Part shown: piece after piece, positions 33,401-48,000 of the stretch
Numbering within the stretch: position 1 is the stretch's first letter
Layout of the letters: each line of letters opens with the position of its first letter
DNA from: Cardiocondyla obscurior
Lineage: Eukaryota; Arthropoda; Insecta; Hymenoptera; Formicidae
Direction: 5' to 3'
DNA length: 64,000 nt
Assembly (NCBI RefSeq): GCF_019399895.1
Contig: NC_091870.1
Coordinates: forward strand, 2,686,001 to 2,750,000
The notes under the pieces: model-generated
The model's input: the letters and a program-made list of their open reading frames with translations, nothing else
What the model was told of the DNA's origin: nothing
Database searches by the model: none
Program-made: the position numbers and the translations under genes

Positions 33401-36400
33401 CGATATACACCGTTGAGAAAAAAAAAGAAAAATGCCCGGCGAAAAAACACGTAGGAAGCCCGCGCAGGAAATTAAAAATGTTACGTCGCGACGTAAACGA
33501 AAAAGTGAAACGTACGCAATAAAGGCGGGAGAATGCTGCGAGAGAGAAACGTCGAATTATTAAATTTAATACGACGGGGAAACAACATTTTTGTCACATA
33601 ATTGTACTTTTGACGCACGAGTGCGAATAGCTTGATTAACGATACTTTGAAATTTTTCAACATCGAGTCCGACGACGACGATCGTTTTGATTTTTAATGC
33701 GAAATATTTTCGTAATCACATTAATACCGAAATTTCAGTTAATAGAATTTGATTCCCAGCCCCTTGACAAAGAATCTGTCATCCAAATTTGATATAGTGA
33801 AAATAGAATATACCGTGTATTCCATTTAATCCGTTAAAAGCAACAGGGTGCGATTGGCTGCACGCGCATTTCACGGCAGAAAGTCCGATTATTGGAAGGT
33901 ATAGGCACCGAGTCGAGTTTTACACATTTATGTATCGACGATACAATATACTACATACATATATCACAAGTGCGGGGCACGTTTTAAAGTCCTACGAGCG
34001 TCAGTAGCATGGAATTTAATTCGCAGCCACTGCCTAATACTTTGCAATCTTATTCCCATTAAATTACATAAATCAAGACTCGAGCAGAAAGATTATCTCC
34101 GTTATAATCATACATATTACATGTATATCACGTAAAATAAACTTATTAATTATGGAGGGCCTAACCCAGACGTATAACATTACTCGCGTAAAATATTTCT
34201 TCGAAATTTGACGACGTCGGGGAGGATCGCCAAGATCCCGAGGTCGGGGCCTTTGTTTAAATGGCAAAACACCACGCGCGATTTCGGCGTAATAAACCAC
34301 GCTACCGTGGGAGCCCATTCGTTTGAGTACGCCGCGCGCTTCGGGCTTTTCCAGGAGGAGAACTCGCACGTGGGGGTAGGGGTCAAAAAGAGTTTGAAAT
34401 GGAGCGAGCCGTGACCGAAGCAGAGCTCAGCTGTCGCGCGCAGGCAGTCCGTGGAGAATCATACGTCGTACAGTCCTCGATGGAAATTTCGCGGCCGTAT
34501 TATCCGGGCGATAAGCGCGATTATACGTTAAATCACTTCCAAACACGATTTCAAAGTTGCTCGAAAAACGGGGCACGTTAGAATTTTGCAAACTCGGCGC
34601 GAGTAAACGTAACACGTTTTACAAGGATAACGGAATATATCGACTGCGGTTAAACTTACGTAATTTTGAAGTATAAGTTCGGAAAATAATAAATCCGATA
34701 TTGCGAAAGTTCACGATAGTTTAAACTTCATTATTACAATTCAATTGGATACGTTCGTAACTGTTGAGTTTAATCCGTTTAAGATAATTCGGTGGGTTAA
34801 ATAATTTCTTTGATTACGTTAAACCGCAATCTGTTAATTTGTTGGCGATTCTTAGACACCCTGCGCGACGTACGCTTTCGTAAATCGAAGACTTTTTAAT
34901 CGATAGAATTTACATATTATGGAATAAATTTTTTTTTTTTCCACGTTATTGATCGCGACTGTACCGTTCTTGATTTCGTTCCTGCGGGATATACGGAGAG
35001 ACCCCCCTATCACGCATACGTGGTGCCTGTCACTGGCGTCTATGATCTTTATGTCGGGAGGCATTAGCATCCTTCACTATTTCGCATAATAGGTCGCCCT
35101 TAACGGTACATCACTTAGTACAAATGTTACGGCAAACAACTTCATTACACACAAATCGTTTCGTTACGCATTTTTTTCTAACGAGTAATCCTTTTAGCGA
35201 CGTGGGCTCGTTTCATTAAACCGTGAAAAAAAAATAGTCGTTTCGGGTTCGTACTTAAGTTATAACTACGATCAATCTTTTTCAGACAATTAAACATTTA
35301 ACTAATTAGTATTTTTTGTACTCTCTTTTTTTTTTTGCGGCATGAAAATCGTTTAACGTAAATTTTGCACGCATACTATTTCTACCATCTGTCCTTTTTT
35401 TTCTCTCTCCATTAATCGCACATTTACATAATTTTTATACAAACACCGAAACGTCGATATGTTGAAATTTACCATTCAAATTCAATTCTACGTTCGAATA
35501 CATGTAGAATTTTTATATCCAAAGTAATAAACAACTACATCATGATACGCGTTGCGCACGTCAAATCGTGCTCGATATTTCAAGCTTTTAGCAAAGTTGA
35601 ACTCACCAGATTCGAGTATAAAAAAAAAAGAGAGAAAAAAAAAAAAAAATCTGTTGTCCAATTATTTTCGTGCACTGTACCTCGGCGAAAAAACCTATTC
35701 TATGCCTGTCGCTAAATTCTCACGAAGATCACTCGCACACGAGGCAATATTCGCGTTCGAGTTTTCGATTTTCCATCTCGCGAGAGACACGCATGTGTTC
35801 TATCTACAATTGTTGTCTGCTGCTCTTTTGTAGCGACGACTCAAAGTCGTCTCTATTTCTTTTCATTCATCCACCGTTCGCGATAGTGTGATCCTAATCA
35901 GCCCCCTCATCTTCCTCTCGCAAGCAAGCAGTCCGATCAAAGAGTGTCTTTATAAAGAATGAAAATAGTATAGCACGCAATGTACAGTCGCGTATCCTTA
36001 TCGAAGTAATCTTGTATGTATTATACCAAAGTACACGACAGGATCAGCTTTTGTTCGCAATTTCAAAGTTATTTTCTGCGTTCGTAAGACCGTCAAACAA
36101 CTCAAAGACATTTTATAAAATAGAATTTTTCTTTTTACTGTTACGACACTCGAAATAAAAAAAAATATAAAAAAAAATACATTAATTTAATACTGGCGAC
36201 TTTCCAAAACAATCCTAATTTTGATTCGACGCGGTTAAACTATAAAAAGATCGCAATCGACCTTTCGAACATCGTCCCGCGAAGATAAGACAATGGAGCG
36301 TAATCGTGAAGATTAATTAACGATGCCCCAGTATTGCGATCCGACAAAACCAAAGGGAACCCTTTGCTAACCCTAGATATCCATATCCAGTAGATACAAT

Positions 36401-39400
36401 CAAAGCTCGCAGGAGATGAGATCTAATGAACCCCACCATTCTCAATCTAAATCTCCTAATTTTATTTTATTATCTTTTTCCTTTCAATTACTCCGTACGT
36501 TTGTCATTTGTATATTTGAAACTTTAAAAATCTTTAAAAAGAAAAAAAGAAATAATTAAATATTAAAGCAGCAAGAGCCATATTTTGAAAAAGAATAAAT
36601 TTTGGCGGACTGAGAAAAAAAAAAAAGAAAAGAAAAAAAAGATATGACGTCTGTTGGATCTCGCGGTGAATATCTAAGGCATATGAGGCTACTTTTATTT
36701 ACTCGACATTAAATATTAATAATGCACGAGACACTTTTGCGCGCGGTGCTTTATTTACCGCCACGGTAGAATCGCCCGGCTGTTATTACGGGGTTGTTAG
36801 AAAATTCAGCTTTACATTCGCTTCCTCGCGCGGTTCACCCATCGTCAAGTAGGGTGAAAGTGAGAACCAGGTGTTCGACGTTTCTCGATTATTGCTGTTG
36901 CAATATCAAAAGCTTCCACGTGACAAAGTAACGCGGACAGACAATGTATTAACTTTTTATTTTAGCTTCGGCGGGTATTCATGTCGGGCGACATCTGGAA
37001 CAAGTTCTCTTCTGTGTACGTATATAAAAACGGATATAAACTAAACGACTTTTATGGCGATCGCGACAAGTATTGAATAATGCATCTCTATCTCCGTTAT
37101 TTACATTGATACCGCCGCCGTCCGGCATTAATAAAAGTCAATAAAATTTTAGTTAATTAAAAAAAAAAAAAAGAGGAAAAAAGAAAAGAAAAATCTTTCC
37201 TAGCTTTTTCTTAGGTTAACGATTACGTGAGTGCAAACTTAATTAAAACTTAATTATGTAAAAATTGTAAGAAAGAGAAACAAACTTTTACAATAAAAGT
37301 AATTAAAAACTGTTTCTCCGTTAATCAAAACGCGTTCAAACGTAACGATCTTTTCACGGTGCGCTTTTTTTTGTATCCTCCTATAATCTCTTTAATCCTC
37401 GTCCCTTTTCATGTTCGTTTCGGATGCGGAATATCGGGGTGTAAAAACGCGCAACTAGGGTGAATACCGGCCAATTAAGCTCGTCACCATTTAGCCATTC
37501 TGTTTTATCTCTAACGCACGACTCTTAGAAATCACCAGGGACAACGTATCACCCTTAACTGGCAAGTGGTACTTGTAAATCCCTTCAATTTTTTTGCGAA
37601 CGTATATTCAGTAATGGTTTTATCTCCAGCGAGAAGATATTGTAACATTTTGTGCTTTCTTTTTTTTTTTTTTTTTTTCTTTCCCTTCTTTTTGCAACGC
37701 GTAAAATTTCTCTTTGCTCTGCCCGTATTCTTTGACGATGATCCGTTGATCAAACCGGTTTACCGACACCGTCTAATTAGACCTGCGTTTTTGTCACGCA
37801 GCATCGTTTATCCTTTAAAGATTCCCCGCGGAGAAGAGAGCAGCCGTCATAAATTACAAAAACGAGCTAGCTGCCGTCCTATTTACGGCAATAATATACG
37901 TTTAATTGCAATGTCAACATTACGGAAAGGTGCATCATATCTTTCCCACTGAGATAATAATTACACGAGCGGGCAAGAAAGGGAGTGATGAGGGGATGGA
38001 GGGGGGGGGGGAAGGGAGAAAGAGAAACGGGGCGAAAACGTAAGCTTCCCACAATTCGCGCACGTACACACGTTCGAAAAAGAAGAGGCGATTATGTACA
38101 TATATCTCGCCGCAGTGTCTCTCGCGCGCGATAAGATTAGCGCCGATGCATAAACGCGCCGCTCTTTCCGCGAGCGAAAGACAAGCTTTTAGCACGGTTA
38201 TTCCGTATTACCTTATTCTCGCGGGATGTTAGTTTTTCATTAACCACGTCGTGGGAAGCGCGAGAGCTGCACAGACGGGGCTGCTCGATATAAAAAGTCC
38301 GCGGATAAATATGCGAGGAGCTTAACGCGACGACGAACCCGGGCGCGACAGTCACTGGAAAAAAAAAAAGCTTTTTCGATACAGAACAAATATACATATA
38401 TGCAGATGTACAATACGCGGCGTAAGAACATGTGCCTGCGTCACTGATTGAAGAAGAAAAAAAAAGAAAAAAAAAGAAAAATTTATTAGCGTCGCGAGAC
38501 CAACGAAGAGATCCATTAATAATAATATAAATCTTAAAACCGTCCGGCGAAGTGCACGATGCACGCGCCAATGAGAAATCGACGTTTCTGTTTTCTCCAT
38601 TAAAGAGAACTCCTCTGCAAAGGCTTTGTCTTTGCATACTTATCTTGATTCTAAAGTTAGATTGAATTTTGAAACCTGTGCCGAAAGATCGAACTTTGCG
38701 GCGTGGAATTAAGAAACTTGCTGCAAATAAATAATACGAGATATCTTTGACAAGGCTGACCCGACAGCGTCACATTTTGTATAACAATTTACCTCAAAAC
38801 TTTCGATCCCTGCCGGATCGTTAGAAAAATTTGAATTTTCCATTTCTTAGCAATAAATAGCAAGAAATGCCTGCGAGAGAAAAATTGAAGTTAAAGTCTC
38901 GGTACTAAACGAGAACGAGCAAACAGGAACGATGGCGTGTTTCTTTCCAACACTTGTCGCAATCTATCTTCTAGCAATTGTAACGATCGCGCTTCAATAG
39001 GTAATGTAGCGATGAATACGTGGAAACTTACAATACAGCTCGCCGTTCCGAATCATTGTACGTGAATCGTAGCGCGACATTTTTAAACATACGCAAAATC
39101 TATGCGCGATGATAACGACTTACAAAATATTCTCGAGTGGAAATTGAACCTAATTATTATCTAACGATTAGCCAGCTAATTCGTGATTTATCTCGCGGCT
39201 GTCTAGTTCAGCGCAAAGCCAGCAATGTAACGCTCGAAACGTTTAATGTACTAGACGATTGTTACCGATTAATGACGAGCTAAAAAAAGCTCGATGTCTA
39301 AACATTTTTCACCGCGTACTAATCTACTGCGCGAACAGGTCTTATGCAATGCTCGACTGCCGAATTCGCTGAATTTGCCGGGCAAACCGGTTCTCGCCGC

Positions 39401-42400
39401 CCGCCACCCGCGCGTACTCCCATGCGAACTTGGAACGCTGAAGGCTGCCGGCTGATGTAAACACACGCACGTACTCACACTATCGCGGTGGGCGGCAGGA
39501 ACCGGTCAGCCCGGTGAATTCGACAGTCGAACGTTGCGTAAGGTCAACGCACAACAGTAGACTTATACACGGTGAAAAACTTTTAGATATCTATCTTTTC
39601 CACTCGAATTATCGCAGTAATAAAACTGTCAGAATATCTGTCGGCTTTCGAAAAATATACGAGTCAAAATTTATCATTACCGTTATTAAAAAAAATAATT
39701 TAAAAAAGATAATTTATAAAAGAATAATGAATAAAAAAAAAAAAAAAAAAATGTAAAATATTGTTACTTAAACTTTAGCTGATTTACTTCAACGCGATAA
39801 ATATGCAATGAATTTATATGTCAATATTACAACAAATGATAAATCATTAAGTAAATGTAAAATATTAATTTCTTTTTTCTTCTTCTTCTTCTTTACGTTT
39901 CGAAACAACTCAATCAATGGTTGATGAATCGTCCACTGCCTAATCAATTTTTTCTGTCGCCTTGAATTAATAATTCCACCGAGCTACGCCGCGTATAAAC
40001 GTGCAATTTCCTCCCGTTGTTATCAACCAACAGGTGCTCCCTCGATACCATGCCATTTTCCTCATGAAAAGTTGAAAAAGGGGGAAGAGACTTTACGAAA
40101 GATTGTTTGCCGAAGAAAAAGAGGACGCTTATAAAACTTGTATCTCAGGGACGCGGCCGATCGAGAAAGGGGAGTTTGACGAGCCGCGTATTGGGTATGA
40201 TAGAGCACAAGGCGGATCAAACTACGGATATCATTTTAAAGTATAGCTTTAAGACGCGATGAAGTGAAACACCGCGGCGCGTCACCGGTCGTCGACACGT
40301 GAAAGTAGAAAAGTTTCCCTTCGTACTCCGAAACGCCACTTAGTGGACGCTCGAGAACCTTAACGAGATCATCGTAACGTGTAACGACGTCGTCGTCGTC
40401 TGTACGCCCCGGCGTTCAATCTCTCGAATACATTTTCCACCTTGAAGGCAAGATCGTGCTAAACATAGGTATGCGTTAACGCCGGTAAAAAAAAAATAGT
40501 CCCGGAAATAATTTATTAACACGATCGTACCCGTCGCGGTTTTGCCTTATTTCCGCGTTATAAGTGCCGCGACGTGTTTATTTTATCAGATTGCGGTATC
40601 GCAGCCGCATCGGTGTCTCGATTTTGACGAAATATTTAACGAGACGGGGGAGTTTAAACTCCCGCGGTCGCGAATCAGCGCGGGGAGTTTGGAGTTTATA
40701 TAAAATCTAGGTAACGCGTTATCCCCGATAGAAACCGAGGAACGATGCGCGCACGGCGCACAATTATATCTGACCAAATTAATTACACGGCTTTAATTAT
40801 AGAATGCACGCGAGCGAATGAACGAGCGACACGTTGAGCGTCGACGTTGAAATCCAATTTCCCGCATATTCACGTACTTGGCCCGCCCGCGGACATCAAT
40901 TTAAGGGGCACCCCTTGCGCCATAGGACAGCGCGAGCCTAAACCCCACCGTCGTCTTAATTAAATTGAAGGAAAAGACGGTCGGGTGTACACGACTGTAA
41001 ACTAAATTCCCGGTCGCGCTCGGAAAGTCGACACCTGGCGAAATTCCCTCTGACCAATAATGACGCGTAATTACGGGGCGGAGCGTGGGAAAAAAAAAAA
41101 GATCGCCGCGAAGAGAGAAAGTTCGCTCCGCCATCGATCCGACGGGACCGAGCCCCTCCTTTCTTTCTCCTCCCCCTCCCCCGCCCGCCCCCCTGCTTCT
41201 AATCTCTATTATGTTCCGCCCGCGAGAAAACTTTCGGGGACCAAGTTTCGCGCGGCAACTTTTATTTCGAGAATAAAGTTACGAGGCGGATAGACGTTGT
41301 GATTTAACGATTAAATCTACGAAGACACTTACGCGAGGTATTAACGGCCGGCGAGCTGCTGCGAGTGTAATTATCCTATCGCCGCTCGAACCGCATTTCC
41401 GCTCCGTTTCGGTATCTTTACCCCGATTACCTTTCCACCGGCATTCTGTTACGACAGATCGGAGGTACGCGGCCCGAACTAACGCAACAGTATAATTAAT
41501 TCCTTTCGAGAAAGCACAGTGACCTCGCTGGCAAACGCTAGCAGGTCCAACGTTATCCGCTGCGAGCTTGCGAGACAGGTATAAAGGCGGAAAACGCAGT
41601 TGCACGCGACGGATATAACGATGCGCTTGCTCGCTCTCTCGGTGGGATATTTTATTTTTACTACGCTGCTCGTACCAGCGCCAACGTGTGTACCGCGCGC
41701 ACGCGGGCGCTTGATACCGTACATAACGCGATTACCCGTTGCCACTTAATTATATCATACAGATAAATTTTACAGCGAGATGAGTCGGGGCGGAAGACAC
41801 TTTGCGAGCGATGATTTCTATTTTAACGACGTTGAATTTTCCATTACAGAAAATCCCTCTCGCCGATTTCGTTATCAAGCGCGGGGCTCCCTCCCCTGCT
41901 TGCTGAATATAATAATCACACGGCTGCTCGAGCGCGAGAGATATGAGCGCAAATATTTATTACGCGCCCGACTTGTACTCGGCTCTTGATAACGATCAAT
42001 CCCCGCAGGCCGCCATTGTTCACCCGTTCACTTCAAAGAGATAGCCTATGCGCCTATTCCGTCGCGAGCGATTTTTTTTTTTTTTTATGTTGAAAATTTC
42101 GTAGCTTATTCCCTTTCTTATTACTTTTCCGATAAACGTCGCCAAAGTGCCGCGTGATAAATTCTCTCGATAATTTAATATGCGCCTCGCAATTTGTGAG
42201 TATTTTCGCACACGTATACATATATTACGGAGGATTAAACACGTTAATCGCACAACAACGTTATGTATCCAATATTTTATACACAAGGCGTTTTCAAGCC
42301 GGCGCTCATGTCACTATTATTTCGCTACCCGACCGTTAGGAACGATTTGTACTCGCGCACCTTTTATTGGATCGTTATTTGCGCGAGATTACAATGCCGC

Positions 42401-44306
42401 ACGAACAAGCGTTCGCCGTATCCCGCGGGCATAGCGGATGTCGCCATTTGTTCGAGACGTCATTTTTCAGAACGCTACCATTTCTGGAATTTATATTCTT
42501 CATCGGCTGACACTCGGAGTCAGCCTATCGCTTCTCTCGTTCCTCCGACCGCTTCCGCGACCGCGACGAGAATTTAAGACTGCATATACCGCGCATTGTT
42601 CCTAACGACAGATTTGGATATATTTCGATCTCTCCCTCGCCGCGAACATAAATTTCCCGAAAATCCCGCGGTTACCGTACCGCCCCGGAGTATTATTGCA
42701 AGCCATCAGGGTTGTTTGATATTTTCTCTGCGCCGTAACATCGTAACGTAACGAGTATTATAATACGTAACACGCGTGCCACGTAATAATATTCATATAT
42801 CGAAATAAAACGGCAAATGAATATAAATAATATATGCATATGGAAATAATACAGCCGTTAATCCCGTGAGTTTTACGTACGTTTTTCTTCTCTAAAATCT
42901 TTTTCCCCCTCAACCTCTAAAAATAAAAAAAAAAATTAAAAAAAATTATGTGCTACATTTATTTAAATGAATAAAATATATAAATTAAATTTTTATACAA
43001 ACAAATATATATAGAAATAAAATGGATTAAAAAACAGTTTCTTTTGCAACGTGCGTACGAACGAAGGGTATATTGAAGGGAGAATGAGAACGTTATGAAT
43101 ATTAATAGAATAGAACCAAGTGCATGAGAGCACATGACCACGTACGACGAGAGGCGAGGAAGGAGGGAGGGTGGGGGGAGGGGGAGGAGGGTTGATGCGA
43201 TGACCAATGCAGTTCGTAAAAGTGGTGATAAATCATTCCGGGTGTAGGTGAATCGCGGGATCTTCGAGCAAAGTGGGTCGAGTTTCGAAAGGGTGCTCTC
43301 TCTCCTCCCGATTTGACACGACCGGAGGTAGGTACGGATATTTAGTCCCCGGCTGTGCAGTGGAAACTATTCGCGGCCCGTATTTCGAGAGAGAGAGAAT
43401 AATTTGGGTCACGAGTCTAGCACAATGGCCGATCGTAGAGTACCAAAGCGTGAAATTCAATTGAACGGGTAAATTCAGAAAAGACAACGGACCCGTCGTT
43501 GCCGATACCGAGGGAGACGTTTCGCCGCACGTCCTTCGTATGCACGCGAACGTTGCGCAAATGCATCCCGTTGAATGCAATGTACGCGCGAGAGGTATCC
43601 GCGTTCTCAAATTTAAATTAAAATTAAATGGTATAAAAAAAAATAAATAAAATAAGATAAAAAAAATAGACCATAAAAAAGAAACAAATGCGATTCCGAT
43701 GTAAAATGTAATTTTAATTTAAAAGATAGTGGGGAAAAAGGCCTTGGTATTTTACATACATATATTAATCGCTAAAAACAATTGGGAACAATTTCAATTT
43801 AAACTCGCGATAAGGCGGAGGAACTTGAAAATTAAATAGAAAAACATCTTGGTCGTGAACATAGAGCTGGAAATGTAAAACTGATCTAAAATCAAATGAG
43901 CTCTGTTGAATTTATAGATTGCACGGGAATAAATCCGCATCGGAGAATTTCTCGTATTAATCGAGAAACATTGCAATCGAACGCTGTTACATCTTCTAAT
44001 ATTATATACCTATGGGATATACGTATTTTTTTCTTTCTTTCCAATTAAAATCGCCGATACGCATTTTAATAGAAATTAATCCGATAAACGCGCATCGCTA
44101 ACAATTTTATTACAAACGGATGATGATCCGTTTGCAAATTGAAATACAACCGAAACCGTTCGAGTAAACGTCTCCGATCGATAGGTATGCGCGGATGTGT
44201 ACGTGCGAGGTTTAAATCGGGGGGTGCAGTATAAACGGCGATAGGAACCGATGAGGTATTCCCGGCTGGCTTGCGTGACTACGCATAATAATCAGGTGTA
44301 GCCACG
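30481..44306. other. Long stretch with no supported gene
   Basis: CpG-rich patches (32.1-33.4, 34.2-34.6, 37.7-38.3, 39.3-39.5, 40.0-42.7 kb) alternate with AT-rich sequence. Modest open frames occur, for instance 32159-32389 (minus, ATG-led 63 residues from MAELAKTVEQILASVRF), 33147-33347 (plus) and 34208-34414 (plus), but each is mirrored by an opposite-strand frame and none is recognised. A (TTC)n tract is at about 39879-39896 and G/C-rich runs at 32129-32144 and 38000-38012. It is either a large intron or intergenic DNA. Confidence 0.45.
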
Positions 44307-44332
44307 CGTTCGTTCGTTCGTTCGTTCGTTCC
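44307..44332. repeat. (CGTT)n microsatellite
   Basis: Six perfect CGTT units. Confidence 0.9.
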
Positions 44333-44403
44333 TATCGACATCTCGAGAGCATGCAATGTGTGTAATACGCGCGAGCATAATGTTCGCCAAGCTTGCTCCG
44401 CTT

Positions 44404-44442
44404 TATCTCTCTCGCTATCTCTCTCTCTCTGTCTCTCGCCCT
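44404..44442. repeat. (CT)n microsatellite
   Basis: Interrupted CT dinucleotides. A second, similar tract lies at about 44769-44818, just upstream of the signal-peptide exon at 44.9 kb. Confidence 0.8.
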
Positions 44443-44664
44443 CCCTTCGCGCGGCCCAAGTTTCCTTCATTAAAATAGTCAGTCAATGCTCTAAGGTGCA
44501 TAAAGCGTATATAAAGCGAGTAATTATTCGGTGGACCGAGTGGCATATATGCATACGCGCGTGTATGTGTATACGTAATACCTAGCGAGGCGTACTACCG
44601 CCGCGCAGGAGCGTCTGTGCCCATCTCTTCCTCATAGAATAATGCGCATATTAATGCAGTAGGG

Positions 44665-44672
44665 TATAAATT
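44665..44672 (+). promoter_or_regulatory. Possible TATA box for the 44.9-kb gene
   Basis: GGGTATAAATTAG lies about 240 nt upstream of the ATG at 44904. A TCAGT initiator-like sequence is at 44796-44800 but at the wrong spacing for this TATA. Either could set the start site; neither is proven. Confidence 0.25.
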
Positions 44673-44903
44673 AGTTGGGATCTGGCTAGACGAGCCGGCA
44701 GCCCACGTACACACGGAGAGACGAAAGGCATCTACCTCGACGCACATACGAGTCTCTCGCGTGCCCGTATCTCTTTCTCCGTCTCTCTCTCTCTCTCAGT
44801 TTCTCTCTCTTTCTGTCTCCCTCCGTCCTCCGGCTCTTTCACTTCCTCCTTCGCGCGCGCAATACCGAGCATATGTGTACTTATAAACGTGACAAGTAGG
44901 ACA

Positions 44904-45043
44904 ATGAAACCTGCACGCGTTCTACGTGTTTCCTGGCAACCTCTGCTCTTGATTTATCTAACACTGTTGCGACACCCCGAAGTCGCGCCCGAAAGCATCC
45001 CTTTTACGCTCTATAAACGAGACAGAAACGGTGGATTTAACAG
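44904..45043 (+). CDS. First coding exon of a putative secreted protein
   Basis: ATG at 44904 (A at -3) opens 46 codons to a donor AACAG|GTGCAA (45043/45044), leaving two bases (phase 2). The product starts MKPARVLRVSWQ and continues with a hydrophobic core PLLLIYLTLL, then RHPEVAPE and SIPFTLYKRDRNGGFN. This is a plausible signal peptide followed by a mature N-terminus. The IPFTLYKRDRN stretch loosely recalls the first strand of insect neutral lipases/phospholipase A1 (FxLYTR-N), but this is weak and I found no GHSLG-type exon downstream. Without splicing the frame continues to 45350 into Lys-rich low-complexity sequence, which supports the splice. Confidence 0.4.
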
Positions 45044-48000
45044 GTGCAAAACGCGCGCGTCGCAAAATACGCGACAAGTAAAATCGCTATTTTGTAGCGC
45101 GCGCTATTCTTTAGGTTATATCGCAACGAATAGCTTGAAAAGATGGATAAGTTTCTTCCTGGCGATATTGAGCACATACGCATACCTAAAAGACGCTGTC
45201 GAAGTTGATAACAAAGTATTTACCTCGCCGAGAATCAAATGCGCGCGATACTTTTTATTTTTCAATTTATATAAAAAAAAAAAAAAAACAGAAAAAAGAG
45301 CTTTATTTTTATCATTTACGGCCGAAGAAAAAAAAAAAAAAGGCTACTAAATTCCAATATAACCGGATGATCCGTTTTTGCGTGATCGTGTTCACGGAAT
45401 TACCGACTCACCGGTACAAAACGCCTGCGTAGATATCATCCCGAAAAATGGTAAAACCATGTTTGGGGATTAAAACATGTAAATCCATCAAGGTCTCAAA
45501 GTTCAATTTGCGACTGATTCCCGTTCAATGTGCCGCGCGCCTCGTATGAACAAAAGTACAGATCAATTTTTTCAATGCTCGTCACACGGAATGTGCTAAA
45601 TCTCGAAACTGCGGCGCGGATGTATAGGATCCCGCCGAAATAATACCGCGTCCGGCTGCCTCGAACGGCGGTCGCTCGCGATTATACGTGTTTTTTTCAA
45701 CGCGAGCTAGCAGCGCGAGCGTATCCACTTGCCGCGAGGTTAGTCATTTCGACGGGTTACCCCACGTGCGCTCTCGATCATCGTCTCAGCAAACAAAGAT
45801 ACCACGTTTCGCGGGCGAGTGTACCTCCGTCGCGTTTACCGCGAGATTTCAATACCACACGGCCCGTTACCCGTACACTTGTCGCCGATTTCCAAGGAGC
45901 TTTCCTTGACGCTTTTCAACGGCGGAGCTTATCTCCTAGCACGAGACTGCGAGGCAAAATTGGCAAGAGCTAATAACGAGATCGAACCTAAAAGTAATTT
46001 AGCGGACGGTTCCACTTGAAAAAGCACCGACCGCGCTCAAAACCGATCCACTTGGTAACTTCAAAATAGTTTTGTAAATACGAGCTAAATGCGCTGGAAC
46101 GCGAGTTCTCTAAAATCCCGGTATCAAATATGCAGCGCGTATTCGTTGTTCGCCACTTAATACTGACCGCTGTCGTTTAAATATTAATTTAGTACAAATG
46201 CTAAGTGTGGCCTGCAGTTTTCGAGATCACGTTAGGTTTCTACTTTTTTTTTTCTTCTTTTTTTTCGGACGTAGCGAGATCGCGGAATTATCGATGAGCC
46301 GCAATAATTATCACTTGAGGCAATTATACCAGGCGTAGCTGTTAATTGTTTGGTTATTCTATATCGATATAATAGGCTGAGCATTAATAATTCTATTTGC
46401 TTAATCAACCATGACATCAAGAAGTATTTGTGTCGATGATTATGGATCGCATTGCATTAGGGTTATAACAAACCACATGTCGAAGAACTAATTGATTAAC
46501 TGTGCGAATAAATCATTTCGCGTAGCCGCGCGCGGTGAACATCAGCAATCGATTAATTTTATATACTATAACATATGAATACATATGTGTCCAGGGGAAT
46601 ACGTAAAATTTTAATCAGATTAATACGTAGAGACGTGCCTACACTTCGGCGGGATATTTAAATATTTAACGCGTCTAAAAAATAACGTACGCCGCGACGA
46701 TTCTGCCCGTTATATAAGAGAAGTAGTTTCGCAAGAAGATCTGGTTTGGGGGATTCGTCTAAAGAATGAAGCGTAGACTCGCGCAATAGAGCTCCATGGT
46801 GCAGGACTAAGTCAATTTAATCAAGTAATGCACCTAGTACACGGTGCAGCTTGAATAGACCTCTAGGAAGACATTAATGGACCGCGATCTTTATAATCTT
46901 CGTTTAAGCTATCTACCTCGATAAATACTTCAGATGAGTATGGATTTTTCCGGCGTACGGACAGTGAACTTTTAAACTACTTTCTCGAAAAAAAAAATGA
47001 CAAATCGATTAATTTTGATATTGAGTGAAACGTTACATCGCGTGAGATATAAAAAAAAAATAAAATTAATAAATAAATAAAAGAGTTGTTTTATAATCAA
47101 TCGTGTCATCAAAAAGATAACGCGCTTTCGTACTGCATATAATAAAATATATACAATATATCTGTTCATTTTTTTTTGTTCCTTTTTAATTTACTTGGAA
47201 AAAATTTATATGCGTATAAAGCGTATATTTTTCTTAAAACATCTACCCCAAGAAATCCAGACACGTTGCATAAATACAATAACGTAAATTTTCCGTGATT
47301 CGCAAGCTAAATAAACATATTTGTCTGCGTGCGCGATCTTCTTGGTCACGCTAGATAATATAAAGCATTAAAACGCCCCACGACTCGCGCGTCACTGTGG
47401 GAATAAAAGTTTCCTTTGCGAGCTTATCGTACCCGGCATTTTTCAATGTCCTATTTGCCAGCGACGAGAGGGAGCGGCTAAAAAAAACCGCCGCACGTAG
47501 TGAATTTGATATAATACCCCGCGCAAATGAACTTTTCTATCGACTAATTACAAGCGCAGGAAATTCGCGTAAGCGGCTCGGCCCAGAACGAAATAATTAA
47601 AATTAACGAGCCAATTTTTGCGCCGGTTATACCGAGGAGGGAGGCGCGCGCGAGCTGAACGCCGGCGCGTTTGATTAAAACCGAACGATTAGATGAACGG
47701 GGTCACATTTCCGTGACCTTATCAGTTACCTTAAATTAGCCCATTCGCGTCTAATTAAGCTGTTGGTAAGTTTCATGACGAAAGTGCCGTAATCGCGGCG
47801 AAATTATTGCCGTACGTTCAACCGCGGCTCTTCGCTAAAACCGCGAACCTCAAACGCGAAGACGCACATATGTGCGCGCGAAAACCTTTTCTCGAGAGTC
47901 TGCATCCGTTTCTCCGTGTGTACGTGTACGCGCGTAAAAGCTGTTACGCGATGTACATAGGTTAAATCATATTTGATAGGAAAATTGGAGGCGACTCTAT

